A stretch of 64,000 nt of DNA from Heyndrickxia oleronia (GTDB taxonomy: Bacteria; Bacillota; Bacilli; Bacillales; Bacillaceae_C). Numbering within the stretch: the stretch's first letter is position 1; each line of letters starts with the position of its first letter. Under the pieces are notes generated by a model, which saw only the letters and a program-made list of their open reading frames with translations, was not told where the DNA came from and did not search any database. The translations under genes and the position numbers were made by a program. The DNA is taken from contig NZ_CP065424.1 of the NCBI RefSeq assembly GCF_017809215.1, forward strand, positions 4,006,001 to 4,070,000, in the 5' to 3' direction. This document shows positions 9,494 through 18,053 of this stretch, in pieces.

Positions 9494-9907
9494 TCATTTT
9501 TTAATACTGGCTAATAAAACATAACCAAAGACAATTCCTCCAGTCATTGTTAATACATAATTATCGATAATGATAAAATTTCTTGCAAAGGGTATATACA
9601 TTCCTAAAGGGCTGTATGGAAAGTATTGTAACAATGCTATATACAGAGCTGGTATTCCAATAGAAATAACTGTAACCCAATCAAACGTCCAACTCTTTCT
9701 TTCTATCATCTGGATAATCAATTTAGGTAATCGTAACAACATACCAATAATAATTGGAAATATTGTTGCAAACCATATGACTGGCGTTAAATTAAAAGTA
9801 ACCATTGCCTCTTTCTTTAAATAAGCTTGATAGTTCATGCCTGAATAAATAATAATTCCAACAACAAAGGTACAAACAAAATTATATAAAAACCTTTTTA
9901 CTTTAAT
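9494..9907 (-). CDS. small membrane protein, start codon uncertain
   Basis: Multi-pass membrane protein of unknown function, about 114 residues from the ATG at 9838 (hydrophobic stretches near WFATIFPIIIGMLL, VISIGIPALYIALLQY and MTGGIVFGYVLLA). That ATG has no ribosome site. The frame stays open 23 codons further upstream through another hydrophobic segment (FLYNFVCTFVVGIIIYSG) to a strong AAGGGGGG at 9908-9915, where the only candidate initiators are ATT (9907) or GTA (9901), both non-canonical. I give the longer form; the gene may start at a rare codon or carry a mutated start. Confidence 0.55.
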   Translation of the reverse strand: MKVKRFLYNFVCTFVVGIIIYSGMNYQAYLKKEAMVTFNLTPVIWFATIFPIIIGMLLRLPKLIIQMIERKSWTFDWVTVISIGIPALYIALLQYFPYSPLGMYIPFARNFIIIDNYVLTMTGGIVFGYVLLASIKK

Positions 9908-10039
9908 CCCCCCTTAAAAGATTTACTTATTCATATATACGACAATAACCTAAAATAGTTTCTGATAATTCTGTATTTCTAACAATAAATCCGACACACT
10001 TACAAGCGAGCAAAGATCCTTTACTGCTACACTAAAAAA

Positions 10040-10064
10040 GCGATTCTTCCTATGGAAGAATCGC
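10040..10064 (-). terminator. terminator after licR
   Basis: GCGATTCTTCC/GGAAGAATCGC stem with a 3-base loop, followed on the minus strand by TTTTTT. Lies 32 bases beyond the end of the licR-type gene. Confidence 0.85.
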
Positions 10065-10095
10065 CTATCTAAGTATGAAACAATTTCTGTTTGAT

Positions 10096-12022
10096 CTATT
10101 CTGGAAAATAATTATCTCTCACCATTAATTCAATTAAACGATCAATAAATTCATTTCTAGTATTTGTTCCAGATAGATATTGAATATTATACGGCTCTGC
10201 AACCAATTCAATGATTCGCGGAAATATTTTATTAAACATATGTGAATCATCCTTGTTAACAGCAAGCCCAATAATTAGTTTAACCTTAATACGATCCCAC
10301 TCTACTTGATTGACAGGTTTTAATATCATTAAGCCTGTCCTTTTTGCTTCAAACTTCATTGTATGAGGAATGGCTACACCACTTGGATAGGCAGTAGAAG
10401 AAACTTTTTCCCGCTCATTTAATTTCTTCAAGTAATCCGAATCAACATAATCGTCCTCTTGAAAGCTCTCTGCAATAGTCTCCATGATTTGTTCTTGAGA
10501 AATCATCACTTATCGTAATAAAAAACTTCTCACTAATTAATTCGGGAATCTTGTCTTTGAGAAAGTTCGTATAATTAGTATGTTTAATTTTTTCAATCGC
10601 ACGGCTGATCAAGGCAATATCGTGTTTTGTTATAAATTCATGAATATTTACGAATTCCGTGTTAACCATTGCCATTCGATTTCTTATATGTTCAGTGCTT
10701 TGAGTGGTTATGACTAAATCATTGGACATTAGCGAATTCAACTCACTAACATCTTCATAAATCCCACTAATAAACAATTCATCTTCAAAATGCTTTTCAA
10801 TACACTTTTCAATTTCTGCATGTTGGCCCAGATAGGCTGGTGTAATAATAACCGTATTGATTTTGCTATTTCCATCATTTTGACTATTTAAGAAGGTGCC
10901 AATGTGTAGGGCAATAAAAGCAATTTCATCATCATTAATTTCAACATTCAAATCATTCGCCAGTACCGAAGCTAGATATACCGCTATATCAAATATTATT
11001 GGATATTTGATCCGAATGTTCAATACACTCATGTTTCTTGTGTATTTATTTTGGCTTAGCCGATTATACAAGTTTTGCACATGCACTAATAAGCGAGTTT
11101 TAAAATTATTATCGGTAAAATCAAGCATATACACTTCACTTATTTCCTGAATAGCATGGTCTAATGCTTTCGATACTTTCATGCTTGCATAGTTATCCAT
11201 TGAAATCTCATCATCTTTTATATGACCAATAAACAGGATGGCCAACTCGTCCTTATCGGCTTGCGAAAACTGGATAGCATATTTTTTATTAAGATTTTCT
11301 GCAATTTCATTAATGATTTTATAGCTAGTTGCATTTCGATTTTGAATTGGAAACGAACTTTGTTCTAATTGTTCATTATCCGTTGCACGTTCAATAGCAA
11401 TGGCTAAATGAATAATGAAATTCTTAAAGAAGTAGGTGTTTGGATGAACACTATGCTTATCAAAACTGTTCTTACTTAACTCCATTAACTCTTGTAGTGA
11501 TATGGGTCCAAGGAATCTTTGAACCTCTTCTTCAATTGATGTTTTAGTTGGTTTAGAAAAATCAATTAAATCGATCATCAATTTTCTGCGACTCTTTTCA
11601 TCACCGGTAAGAACATAACGATTATTTTGTTGAATGATCTGTAAATTATGTGTCGTTACTAAACGATTGAGATTCATTATATCAGAACGTATGGTAGCAT
11701 CTGAAACGTACAGAGTATCTGCTAAATCAAATAAGTCCAAGCCACGGTCAGAACTCTTAATCAGTCGTCTTAAAATATAGAAACGGCGATTGTCCATATG
11801 ATCATTTTTCTCTGGATATTGAATAGTAGCCATATTATTAGTTAATCTATAACCCACTCTGCTTGATTCAATAAGATTAGGCTGTTTCTCATTAATCGAC
11901 TTAACATAGTGGCGAATCGTTCTGTCGGTTACCCCTAATGATTCAGCTAGTGTTTTAGCAGATATAAATTCATTTCCAGAATGTCTTTTAAGATAATCGA
12001 GTAACATATCAGTTTTGTTCAT
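10096..12022 (-). pseudogene. licR: LicR/BglG-family PTS-controlled activator, frameshifted before its EIIA domain
   Basis: Activator of the lic (oligo-beta-glucoside) operon type. Domain order: winged HTH and Mga-like HTH (about residues 1-150), two PRD domains controlled by HPr/EIIB phosphorylation, a degenerate EIIB-like domain (IITPAYLGQH, lacking the usual Cys), then EIIA type 2. The main frame (12022-10442) runs to about residue 490, then leaves the family pattern after SEKFFITISDD. The rest, SQEQIMETIAESF... with the EIIA histidine in GVAIPHT, continues in another frame (to 10096). Removing one base in GATTTCTC near 10500 would join them as ...ISDDSQEQIM... and restore a full-length LicR of about 640 residues. 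Either a recent mutation or a sequence error. It shares strand and context with the lic operon at 13826-17183, from which the IS110 element now separates it. Confidence 0.85.
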
Positions 12023-12045
12023 CAAATCATTCCTTGTATAGTAAA

Positions 12046-12071
12046 AAGAGGAAGGACTCCCGCTTCCTCTT
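12046..12071 (-). terminator. terminator upstream of licR
   Basis: AAGAGGAAG/CTTCCTCTT stem followed on the minus strand by TTTTT. It sits just ahead of licR. Before the IS insertion it would have been the terminator of the EIIB-EIIA-EIIC-GH1 operon, separating it from licR. Confidence 0.75.
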
Positions 12072-12081
12072 TATGTTTATT

Positions 12082-12144
12082 AAAAGTCTCTTTTCTCAAA
12101 CATTGTTTCTATTTAAGTAAAGTTATAACGAATAAATATCGACT
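12082..12144 (-). repeat. dispersed palindromic repeat, left part (split by IS110)
   Basis: CTCTTTTCTCAAACATTG..TTAAGTAAAGTTATAACG..AATAAATATC. The same sequence in inverted orientation occurs at 27513-27553 and, more loosely, at 37165-37212 and 44236-44285. The remainder of this copy continues after the insertion element at 13697 (AAGGCGGAG...CAGAAAAGAGCTGC...). Confidence 0.75.
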
Positions 12145-12194
12145 TGGGATGGCTACCAGTTTCGTTTTACTGAGAAAACTTTCATGATCTTTCG

Positions 12195-12410
12195 CTCTCA
12201 ACCCAGAATGAAAATGGGTTCTCTGTCCCATAATGTAGATACCACAAACAGTGAGTATATGACGTAGCTCTTATTGGTGGTCTTACCCTGTTGAGAAAAC
12301 TGTTGGAATGAATTTGGTGCACAACCCATTGTTAGCTCTCTCAATTTCGAGAGATGACTACGAACAGAAAAATGTTTAATTTCAAATTCATTCCACTGTT
12401 TGTGGAATAT
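12195..12410 (+). ncRNA. candidate bridge RNA of the IS110 element
   Basis: Non-coding 5' region of the element with strong nested pairing. First a 5' hairpin AACCCA/TGGGTT (12200-12220). Then a perfect 12-bp long-range stem CCACAAACAGTG (12242-12253) with CACTGTTTGTGG (12394-12405), directly stacked on a second perfect 12-bp stem GGAATGAATTTG (12305-12316) with CAAATTCATTCC (12383-12394). A local hairpin CTCTC/GAGAG sits inside (12337-12353). Two large internal loops result (12254-12304 and 12317-12382). IS110 elements are known to encode a bridge RNA here, with a 5' stem-loop and separate target- and donor-binding loops. I could not assign the guide bases. The promoter would form across the joined ends of the excised circle. 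Confidence 0.6.
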
Positions 12411-12429
12411 TTTCAGAAGGTGGAGTGAA

Positions 12430-13560
12430 ATGGAAACATTGCACAAACGATGTGCAGGCCTAGATGTTCATTCGGAAACAATAGTTGCCTGTGTCATTCT
12501 TGGAGAATCAGAAACTGACTTGATTAAGGAGACTGAAACATTTCCTACTTTGACGAAGGATCTGTTTCATCTTCTTAAATGGCTTGAGGAGAAGGAAGTA
12601 ACCCACATCGCAATGGAAAGTACAGGCGTCTACTGGAAACCTGTATACAATATCTTGGAGGATTTCTTTGATATTACTTTGGCAAATGCTCAAAGGATTA
12701 AAAATGTCCCTGGAAGGAAAACAGATGTTTCGGATGCTGAATGGATTGCTAAATTATTAAGACATGGCTTAATAGAGAAAAGTTTTGTCCCTCCCGAAGA
12801 CTTTCGAAATTTGAGAGATTTGACTCGCCTCAGAAAAAATGGATTGGACACATGACATCCGAAAAAACCGAATCCAAAAGGTACTAGAGTCCTCAAACAT
12901 CAAATTAAGCACAGTTATTTCAGATATATTTGGAGTATCAGGACGAAAACTATTGGAACAACTCATGAATGAAGGTTATATCGATCAAGAAGATGTCGAA
13001 CAAAAGATACATGGAAGAATGGCCCATAAAAAGCAATTGATTACCGACTCACTATTTGGAACATTAAATGATCACCAGCTATTTCTTATTAAGCAATCTT
13101 GGATGCACATTGTTAATTTAGAAGAATTAATATCAGATATCGAGAAAAGAATCGACGTCATTTTATCCAACTATCAGGAGGAAGTACAGCTTCTGGTTAC
13201 AATGCCGGGAATTAAGAAAGACACGGCAGCTGTTATCATTGCGGAAATAGGAGTAGATATGGGACAATTTCCAACCTCCAAACATCTTGCATCATGGGCA
13301 GGATTGTCGCCCGGAAATCACGAAAGTGCTGGAAGGAAAAAAACACTAAAACGGTTAAAGGAAATCCTCATATTAAATCTGCATTGTGTGAGGCTGCGTG
13401 GGCTGTTTCAAGAAGTCGGAATCAAAGATTAGGAATCAAATATTGGTCACTAGCTGCAAGAAGGGGAAAGAAAAAAGCACTCGTTGCCATCGGACATCGA
13501 ATGCTAACTATTGTCTATCATATGCTTCAGAATAAGGAACCCTACCATGAGTCAACTTAA
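12430..13560 (+). pseudogene. IS110-family DEDD transposase with three frameshifts
   Basis: RuvC-like DEDD recombinase with a C-terminal transposase_20 domain (MPGIKKDTAAVIIAEIG, SWAGLSPGNHESAGRKK). Acidic residues are visible in CAGLDVHSETIV, AMESTGVYW and KTDVSDAEWIAKLLRHGL. The reading frame is broken three times, each time at an A-run one base too short: at 12834-12839 (would read RLRKKWIGH), at 12862-12867 (would read SEKNRIQKV) and at 13331-13337 (would read GRKKNTKTVKGNP). Adding one A at each place restores a full-length protein to the stop at 13560. The start is ATG 12430 behind AGAAGGTGGAG. Either the copy is dead or the homopolymers were undercalled. Confidence 0.88.
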
Positions 13561-13600
13561 ATTAGCATTATAGACAAACAACAGAAAAGTTAAACGAGAA

Positions 13601-13615
13601 ACCGAAAAATTCGGT
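13601..13615. other. small hairpin near IS110 right end
   Basis: ACCGAA/TTCGGT with a three-base loop, 40 bases after the transposase stop. It may be a recognition or regulatory structure of the element's right end; there is no clear T-run. Confidence 0.35.
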
Positions 13616-13696
13616 AGCTCTGCTTTCCTATTGCCCAAATTAAATTATTTATAGCTTGCACAATTTTAATCAAGTTTAAACTTAATAAATTATTCT

Positions 13697-13800
13697 TAAA
13701 GGCGGAGTTTTATTTTCACAGAAAAGAGCTGCAATCTCCATAAAACCCGCTAGAATCCTTTATTGGTAGTAAAAGCCGGTAGTTGGGCTTTTACAAAAGC
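13697..13800 (+). repeat. dispersed palindromic repeat, right part (split by IS110)
   Basis: Continuation of the repeat interrupted at 12144: CAGAAAAGAGCTGCAA, CTTTATTGG and a hairpin GTAAAAGCC..GGGCTTTTAC (13770-13793). The matching stretch at 44086-44150 has GAGAAAAGATCTGAAAC, CTTTATTGGG and GTAGTTGGGCTTTTAC. Confidence 0.75.
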
Positions 13801-13825
13801 AACAAACTAAACGAAAACAGCCTTA

Positions 13826-15277
13826 TTAAATTTCTGATCCATTCGTTGATATCACTTGTTTGTACCAATAAAAACTATCTTTCTTCATTCTCTTAGCTGA
13901 TCCTTTCCCTTCATCATCTAGATCAACATAGATAAAACCATAACGCTTTGTCATTTGTTGTGAAGAACAACTCACTATATCAATTGGACCCCATGCACAA
14001 TAGGCAATGACATTCGCACCATCATGAATGGCACGACCAACTTGTTCAATATGATCACTTAAATAGGATATACGATAATCATCATGAATCTTTCCGTCTT
14101 CTACCGTATCATACATACCAAATCCGTTTTCAGCAATAATGATTGGTTTTTGATAACGATCCCAATATTGAGATAGTGTATTAAATAGTCCTTGTGGATC
14201 TACATTCCATCCCCATGGATTAGCATCTAAATTTGGGTTCACTGAAGTTGAATCCGCTTTATTCACATTCTTTGTTGAATCTACCATTTGTGAGAAATAA
14301 TAAGAAATGGCAAGATAATCCATCGTATGATCACTTAACAGTTTCGTCTCTTCTTCGGTAATATCAAGATGAATATTATTTTCATTGAAATAATTTAAAG
14401 CATATCTCGGATATTCGCCTCGAAATTGTACATCAGTAAAGAAGTATTGCATACGATTATGTTGCATCGCCAACACAATGTCATCTGGCTTACATGAATA
14501 TGGATAGACTGTCATATCAGCAACCATAGTCCCGATTTCTAAATCATAATGTAATGTTTTCGCATACTTTTGAATTTTAGCTGAAGCTACCATTTGATTG
14601 TGAACAGCCTGATATTCTGCCTCTTCAATATGATCATATTGATCTCTGCATATACCTAAAGACAAAAACGGTTCAATCTGAATCATGTTTATTTGATTCA
14701 CAACAATCCAATACTTTACTCTATCGCCAAATCGATCTAATAATACCTTACCGTAACGTTCAAACATATCAATGACTGCTTTGTTCTTCCAACCACCATA
14801 CTGTAAAGTAATATTAATCGGTGTTTCATAATGTAACATGGTGATGATTGGTTCTATTCCAAGGGACTTCATCTTATCGATCATTTTTCCGTAGTGCTGT
14901 AAAGCAGCTTCATTCGGTTCGGTTTCATCTCCGTTAGGGAATACTCTTGACCAATCAATCGACGTTCTAAACGTTTTAAAGCCCATCTCTGCTAGTAATT
15001 CCAAATCATTTTCATAGGTATGATAGAAATTAATTCCATGGCGTTTAGGAAAGTAATGCGTTGTATCAGTCAAATTCTTTTTTACTTCATCCAATGTCAT
15101 TCCTTGCTTTTCCAGCTCTTGAATTTCTTCATTTGACAATCCTTTGAGATATGGTTGAACATCTGATGAATTGGGCTTTTTACCGTCTTCGTTATATGCA
15201 CCATCAGCTTGACTGGCAGCAATTGCACCGCCCCATAAGAAGTCCTTTGGAAAACTTGCATATTTATTTTGTCTCAT
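13826..15277 (-). CDS. GH1 6-phospho-beta-glucosidase-like protein with Gln at the acid/base position
   Basis: Expected to split the phosphorylated beta-glucoside delivered by the adjacent PTS, in the cytosol. It has 483 residues, normal for GH1. The nucleophile E383 is present in IIIAENGFG. The sugar-6-phosphate signature (Ser438, Lys444, Tyr446 in SSQQMTKRYGF) supports a phospho-substrate. The general acid/base, normally Glu in the (T/V)xNE(P/I) motif, is Gln195 here (WIVVNQIN), one base change from Glu. Plant myrosinases carry the same substitution; some bacterial PTS-linked GH1 enzymes may too. Last gene of the EIIB-EIIA-EIIC-GH1 operon (5 bases after EIIC). Confidence 0.85.
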   Translation of the reverse strand: MRQNKYASFPKDFLWGGAIAASQADGAYNEDGKKPNSSDVQPYLKGLSNEEIQELEKQGMTLDEVKKNLTDTTHYFPKRHGINFYHTYENDLELLAEMGFKTFRTSIDWSRVFPNGDETEPNEAALQHYGKMIDKMKSLGIEPIITMLHYETPINITLQYGGWKNKAVIDMFERYGKVLLDRFGDRVKYWIVVNQINMIQIEPFLSLGICRDQYDHIEEAEYQAVHNQMVASAKIQKYAKTLHYDLEIGTMVADMTVYPYSCKPDDIVLAMQHNRMQYFFTDVQFRGEYPRYALNYFNENNIHLDITEEETKLLSDHTMDYLAISYYFSQMVDSTKNVNKADSTSVNPNLDANPWGWNVDPQGLFNTLSQYWDRYQKPIIIAENGFGMYDTVEDGKIHDDYRISYLSDHIEQVGRAIHDGANVIAYCAWGPIDIVSCSSQQMTKRYGFIYVDLDDEGKGSAKRMKKDSFYWYKQVISTNGSEI

Positions 15278-15282
15278 AATTA

Positions 15283-16530
15283 TTATTCTCCTTCCTCTGC
15301 TAATTCTGCATCTTGCTTAACCGCTTGTTTGTCATAAATTTTGAAAAATGGATAATAGACAATCCATGAAAGGACAAATAATACAATAAAGTAAATCAGC
15401 CCAATGAATGATGCCGTAATAATCCAGTTTTGAATTGGACCTGGTAAATACCAAAGTTGAAATGGCTCATGTGGAATAGGTACTAAACCAATTTTCATCA
15501 CAAACCAAGTTAGAATCGGTCCTAGCAGTCCATTAATCCACATTGGAATCATCAAAATCGGGTTGAAGGCGATTGGCGCCCCGAATACAATTGGCTCATT
15601 AATATTGAAAATGGAAGGAACAAGTGATGCTTTTCCTATCATTCTTAAACGTTGCGATTTAGCCATAAATGCTAACATGATACAGAGAGCTAATGTGGCT
15701 CCACCACCACCGATAAGAAATAAGGAACCTGTCTCAACCGTGAAAATATTTGTGACAGCCTTTCCAGCTGCAAAGTTTGCTTGGTTTTCCGCAATAGCTG
15801 GTAATGCGATAGCGGTTTGAACTGGATATAAAACCCAGCTTGAAATTCCAAACGTGTATAAGAATGAAAACCCAAGGAAGAAAATCAATACAAATCCCCA
15901 GAAACTTTGACCTAGATGAATTAATGGCGAAAAGATTGAATTTACGACATCATATACGTTGATATTCATTTCAAATGTAAAAATCCAACCAATTAATAAA
16001 ATGACGATGATTGGAATTAATGTGTTAAACCACACCGCAACAAAGTCTGGAATCGGTGAATCTTCACCAATAAATTTCCATTTTGAGAAGAGGTTCATCA
16101 CAAAACCTACAAACAATCCAGCAATTAAAGCAGCAATCATCCCACCGGTACCAAATGTATTTAAATCAAACTTAATATGACCGTCTGCAGTAATTTGGGG
16201 ATATACTAACATTAAGAAAAATGCCAAACCAGCAAGACCTGCTTGTTTTGAAACACCCTTATGGCCTTTATGGTTCATTATGGATTCTGGTATTAAATAA
16301 GCTAAAAATATTGAGAATAAACCGAATGAAAAAGTGCTAATCATCGAAAGGTCAGGAAAGCCCTTCCAAAAATCCTTAACGATTGACAAAATAGTTGCAA
16401 ATGAACCGATAAAAATCATTGGCATCGCTGTCAAGATAGCGTCTTGAATCGATGCAACCCAAGCGTTTTTTGCTATCTTATTAACCTTCGGAGCAAAACT
16501 ATCTGTCATCCAGGACATAAATTTATCCAT
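15283..16530 (-). CDS. licC: PTS lactose/cellobiose-family EIIC permease
   Basis: Membrane channel subunit that imports a beta-glucoside (cellobiose/lichenan oligomer type) with phosphorylation. Around 415 residues and about ten hydrophobic segments; hallmark stretches are MPMIFIGSFATIL, the loop HKGHKGVSKQAGL and NINEPIVFGAPIAFNPILMIP with the NEP substrate-site glutamate. The start is the ATG at 16530, eight bases after AGGGGG; a GTG three codons upstream sits too close to that site. Lies between EIIA and the GH1 gene. The symbol follows the lic operon by analogy; exact sugar not known. Confidence 0.9.
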   Translation of the reverse strand: MDKFMSWMTDSFAPKVNKIAKNAWVASIQDAILTAMPMIFIGSFATILSIVKDFWKGFPDLSMISTFSFGLFSIFLAYLIPESIMNHKGHKGVSKQAGLAGLAFFLMLVYPQITADGHIKFDLNTFGTGGMIAALIAGLFVGFVMNLFSKWKFIGEDSPIPDFVAVWFNTLIPIIVILLIGWIFTFEMNINVYDVVNSIFSPLIHLGQSFWGFVLIFFLGFSFLYTFGISSWVLYPVQTAIALPAIAENQANFAAGKAVTNIFTVETGSLFLIGGGGATLALCIMLAFMAKSQRLRMIGKASLVPSIFNINEPIVFGAPIAFNPILMIPMWINGLLGPILTWFVMKIGLVPIPHEPFQLWYLPGPIQNWIITASFIGLIYFIVLFVLSWIVYYPFFKIYDKQAVKQDAELAEEGE

Positions 16531-16542
16531 CTTTTTCACCCC

Positions 16543-16863
16543 CTAGATTTTTTTGTAAAGCTTTATAATTTCCCTCATGATGTTCATTTCTGATTTAACA
16601 GTCATTAATGTATCTTGAGCATGTCCAAATAATGGCGAAAACGGAATCTCAATACCTTCCGCTTCTTTTTGCAGAGTATTGGTTTGAGCTTTATGGGCGA
16701 TAACGATCTCCTCATCTGCTTTTTTCATAAGTTCATCCGCTTGATTGAATTCTCCATTAGAAGCTTTATCTACGGCTTGAAAAACATAATCACGAGCATT
16801 ACCCGCATGTAAGATTACGTTCATTGAAATTAATGCTAATTCTTCTTTATTTACTTGTTCCAT
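16543..16863 (-). CDS. licA: PTS lactose/cellobiose-family EIIA
   Basis: Soluble phosphocarrier that passes phosphate from HPr to EIIB. It has 106 residues, all helical, trimeric in the family. The phosphorylated histidine is in IAHKAQTNTLQKEA, and the metal-binding aspartate of the trimer core is in HAQDTLM. The ATG overlaps the EIIB stop by one base (TAATG), and the gene ends 12 bases before EIIC, so the four genes are co-transcribed. Confidence 0.93.
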   Translation of the reverse strand: MEQVNKEELALISMNVILHAGNARDYVFQAVDKASNGEFNQADELMKKADEEIVIAHKAQTNTLQKEAEGIEIPFSPLFGHAQDTLMTVKSEMNIMREIIKLYKKI

Positions 16864-17183
16864 TATTCATTACCACCTTGTAAAATTTCTTCTGCAACCT
16901 TAACTAACCCTTGGCCATCCAAAGATCCATATACTTTTTGGGGAATAATACCGTATTTAACACCTGCTTTTTCACATGCGCTTTTTACATCATCAATCAT
17001 GTATTTCAAATGCGGTGCAACTAATAGTAAATCGGTATCATTTAAATGTTCACCAATTTCAGATTCACTTTTTGCTTTAAATTCAATATCTAAACCTAAT
17101 TTCTTAGTAGCCTTTCTAGCAGCTGCCGCCATAAAACCAGAAGATGCTCCTGCTCCACATACTAAAAAAACTTTTTTTGTCAT
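16863..17183 (-). CDS. licB: PTS lactose/cellobiose-family EIIB
   Basis: Cytosolic phosphotransfer domain, 106 residues. The active-site cysteine is C9 in VFLVCGAGASSGF, the P-loop-like motif of the family. First gene of the operon; ribosome site GAGGAGGG. A 5' region with an inverted repeat (17249-17268) separates it from the next gene. Confidence 0.93.
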   Translation of the reverse strand: MTKKVFLVCGAGASSGFMAAAARKATKKLGLDIEFKAKSESEIGEHLNDTDLLLVAPHLKYMIDDVKSACEKAGVKYGIIPQKVYGSLDGQGLVKVAEEILQGGNE

Positions 17184-17248
17184 AATGTTTCCCTCCTCTT
17201 ATTTGTTTTAAATGATATCAACTTATTAAAGCCCTTACATTTATTTTT

Positions 17249-17268
17249 CTTTCCTACTAATAGGAAAG
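17249..17268. promoter_or_regulatory. candidate operator upstream of the lic operon
   Basis: Perfect inverted repeat CTTTCCTA-N4-TAGGAAAG, 66 bases before the EIIB start codon. A plausible activator site for the LicR-type regulator encoded in the same locus; no known consensus was used. Confidence 0.45.
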
Positions 17269-17355
17269 TACAATAAATAATACGTTAGCGAAATGAAAGA
17301 TTATTTGTTAAAACTCTACTTAAATAGCAGACTTTTTAAAAAAGAGCCATAAAAA

Positions 17356-17386
17356 AAGACTCCACTCCATATTGAAGTAAAGTCTT
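17356..17386 (-). terminator. terminator after the acetyltransferase
   Basis: AAGACT/AGTCTT stem with partial inner pairing, followed on the minus strand by seven T residues, just beyond the stop of the GNAT gene at 17404. Confidence 0.75.
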
Positions 17387-17403
17387 CCAAAGTGAACACC
17401 TAT

Positions 17404-17934
17404 TTAATTGATAAACTCTTCTTTTAAGATCCCCATATGTAAAATATCATGCCATTGTCCATTTCTATATAAGGACTGACGACTATTCCCTTCCTCTTTA
17501 AATCCTAAGTTTTTGTATAATTTAATCGCCTTTTCATTAAAGGAAAAAACTCTTAATGATACTCGATGTAAATTAAGTTCCTGGAATGCATAATTTAATA
17601 GGATACTTAATGCCTCCGTACCATATCCTTGGCCCCAGTACTCCTTTTCACCAATATCAATAATACATTCAGCATTTCTATTTTTATAATCTATATTTAT
17701 TAATGATGTAATCCCGATGGGTACCTCATTTTCTTTTTCAATAATCATATAGCTTTTCGATGAATCAGAATGAATAAGAACATTTTCCACAAACTCTCTA
17801 GTATCATCAAGTGAATATACGTCTAATGAAGGGTTTGTAGAAAACATGACATCTGTATCGTTCCGCCAAGAGTGATATTTTTCAGTATCCCCTTTTTCCA
17901 CTTTCCGTAATTTGATCCTTTTAGATGAGAACAT
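17404..17934 (-). CDS. GNAT acetyltransferase (RimJ/RimL type)
   Basis: 176 residues. Acetyl-CoA-dependent N-acetyltransferase; target unknown. Pattern: RIKLRKVEKGD start, EYWGQGYGTEALSILLNYAF acetyl-CoA loop and RVFSFNEKAIKLYKNLGF, the classic RimJ/L order. The start is the ATG at 17934, directly behind TTGGAGGT; longer upstream frames would run through that site. Single-gene unit. Confidence 0.88.
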   Translation of the reverse strand: MFSSKRIKLRKVEKGDTEKYHSWRNDTDVMFSTNPSLDVYSLDDTREFVENVLIHSDSSKSYMIIEKENEVPIGITSLINIDYKNRNAECIIDIGEKEYWGQGYGTEALSILLNYAFQELNLHRVSLRVFSFNEKAIKLYKNLGFKEEGNSRQSLYRNGQWHDILHMGILKEEFIN

Positions 17935-18053
17935 ACTTATAACCTCCAATTTCATATGTACCTTATTGAAACTCATTCTATTATTCTCCAACTTTAACTA
18001 ACAAAGAAATTATCACCTAAAACTTGATATACGCATTAATACTATCTTTTTAG

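Larger units (their letters stand above)
12143..13696 (+). mobile_element. IS110-family insertion sequence, about 1.55 kb
   Basis: Contains a DEDD transposase and no terminal inverted repeats, as is usual for IS110. The ends are inferred by comparing the flanks with the uninterrupted repeat copy at 44100-44290. Left flank ...AATATCGACT and right flank CTTAAAGGCGGAG... join at a CT dinucleotide present at both ends (12143-12144 and 13695-13696). A CT core is the known crossover dinucleotide of IS621-like elements. It lies between the GH1 gene and licR, within a palindromic repeat. About 285 bases of structured non-coding DNA precede the transposase and about 135 bases follow it. Confidence 0.8.

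Noticed and set aside
12400..12429. TTG at 12400 as transposase start
   Set aside because: It lies inside the long-range stem of the candidate bridge RNA, and the ATG at 12430 has a ribosome site.
12430..13560. Transposase shifts as programmed frameshifting
   Set aside because: Three shifts in one gene, each needing an added base, and IS110 transposases are single-frame proteins.
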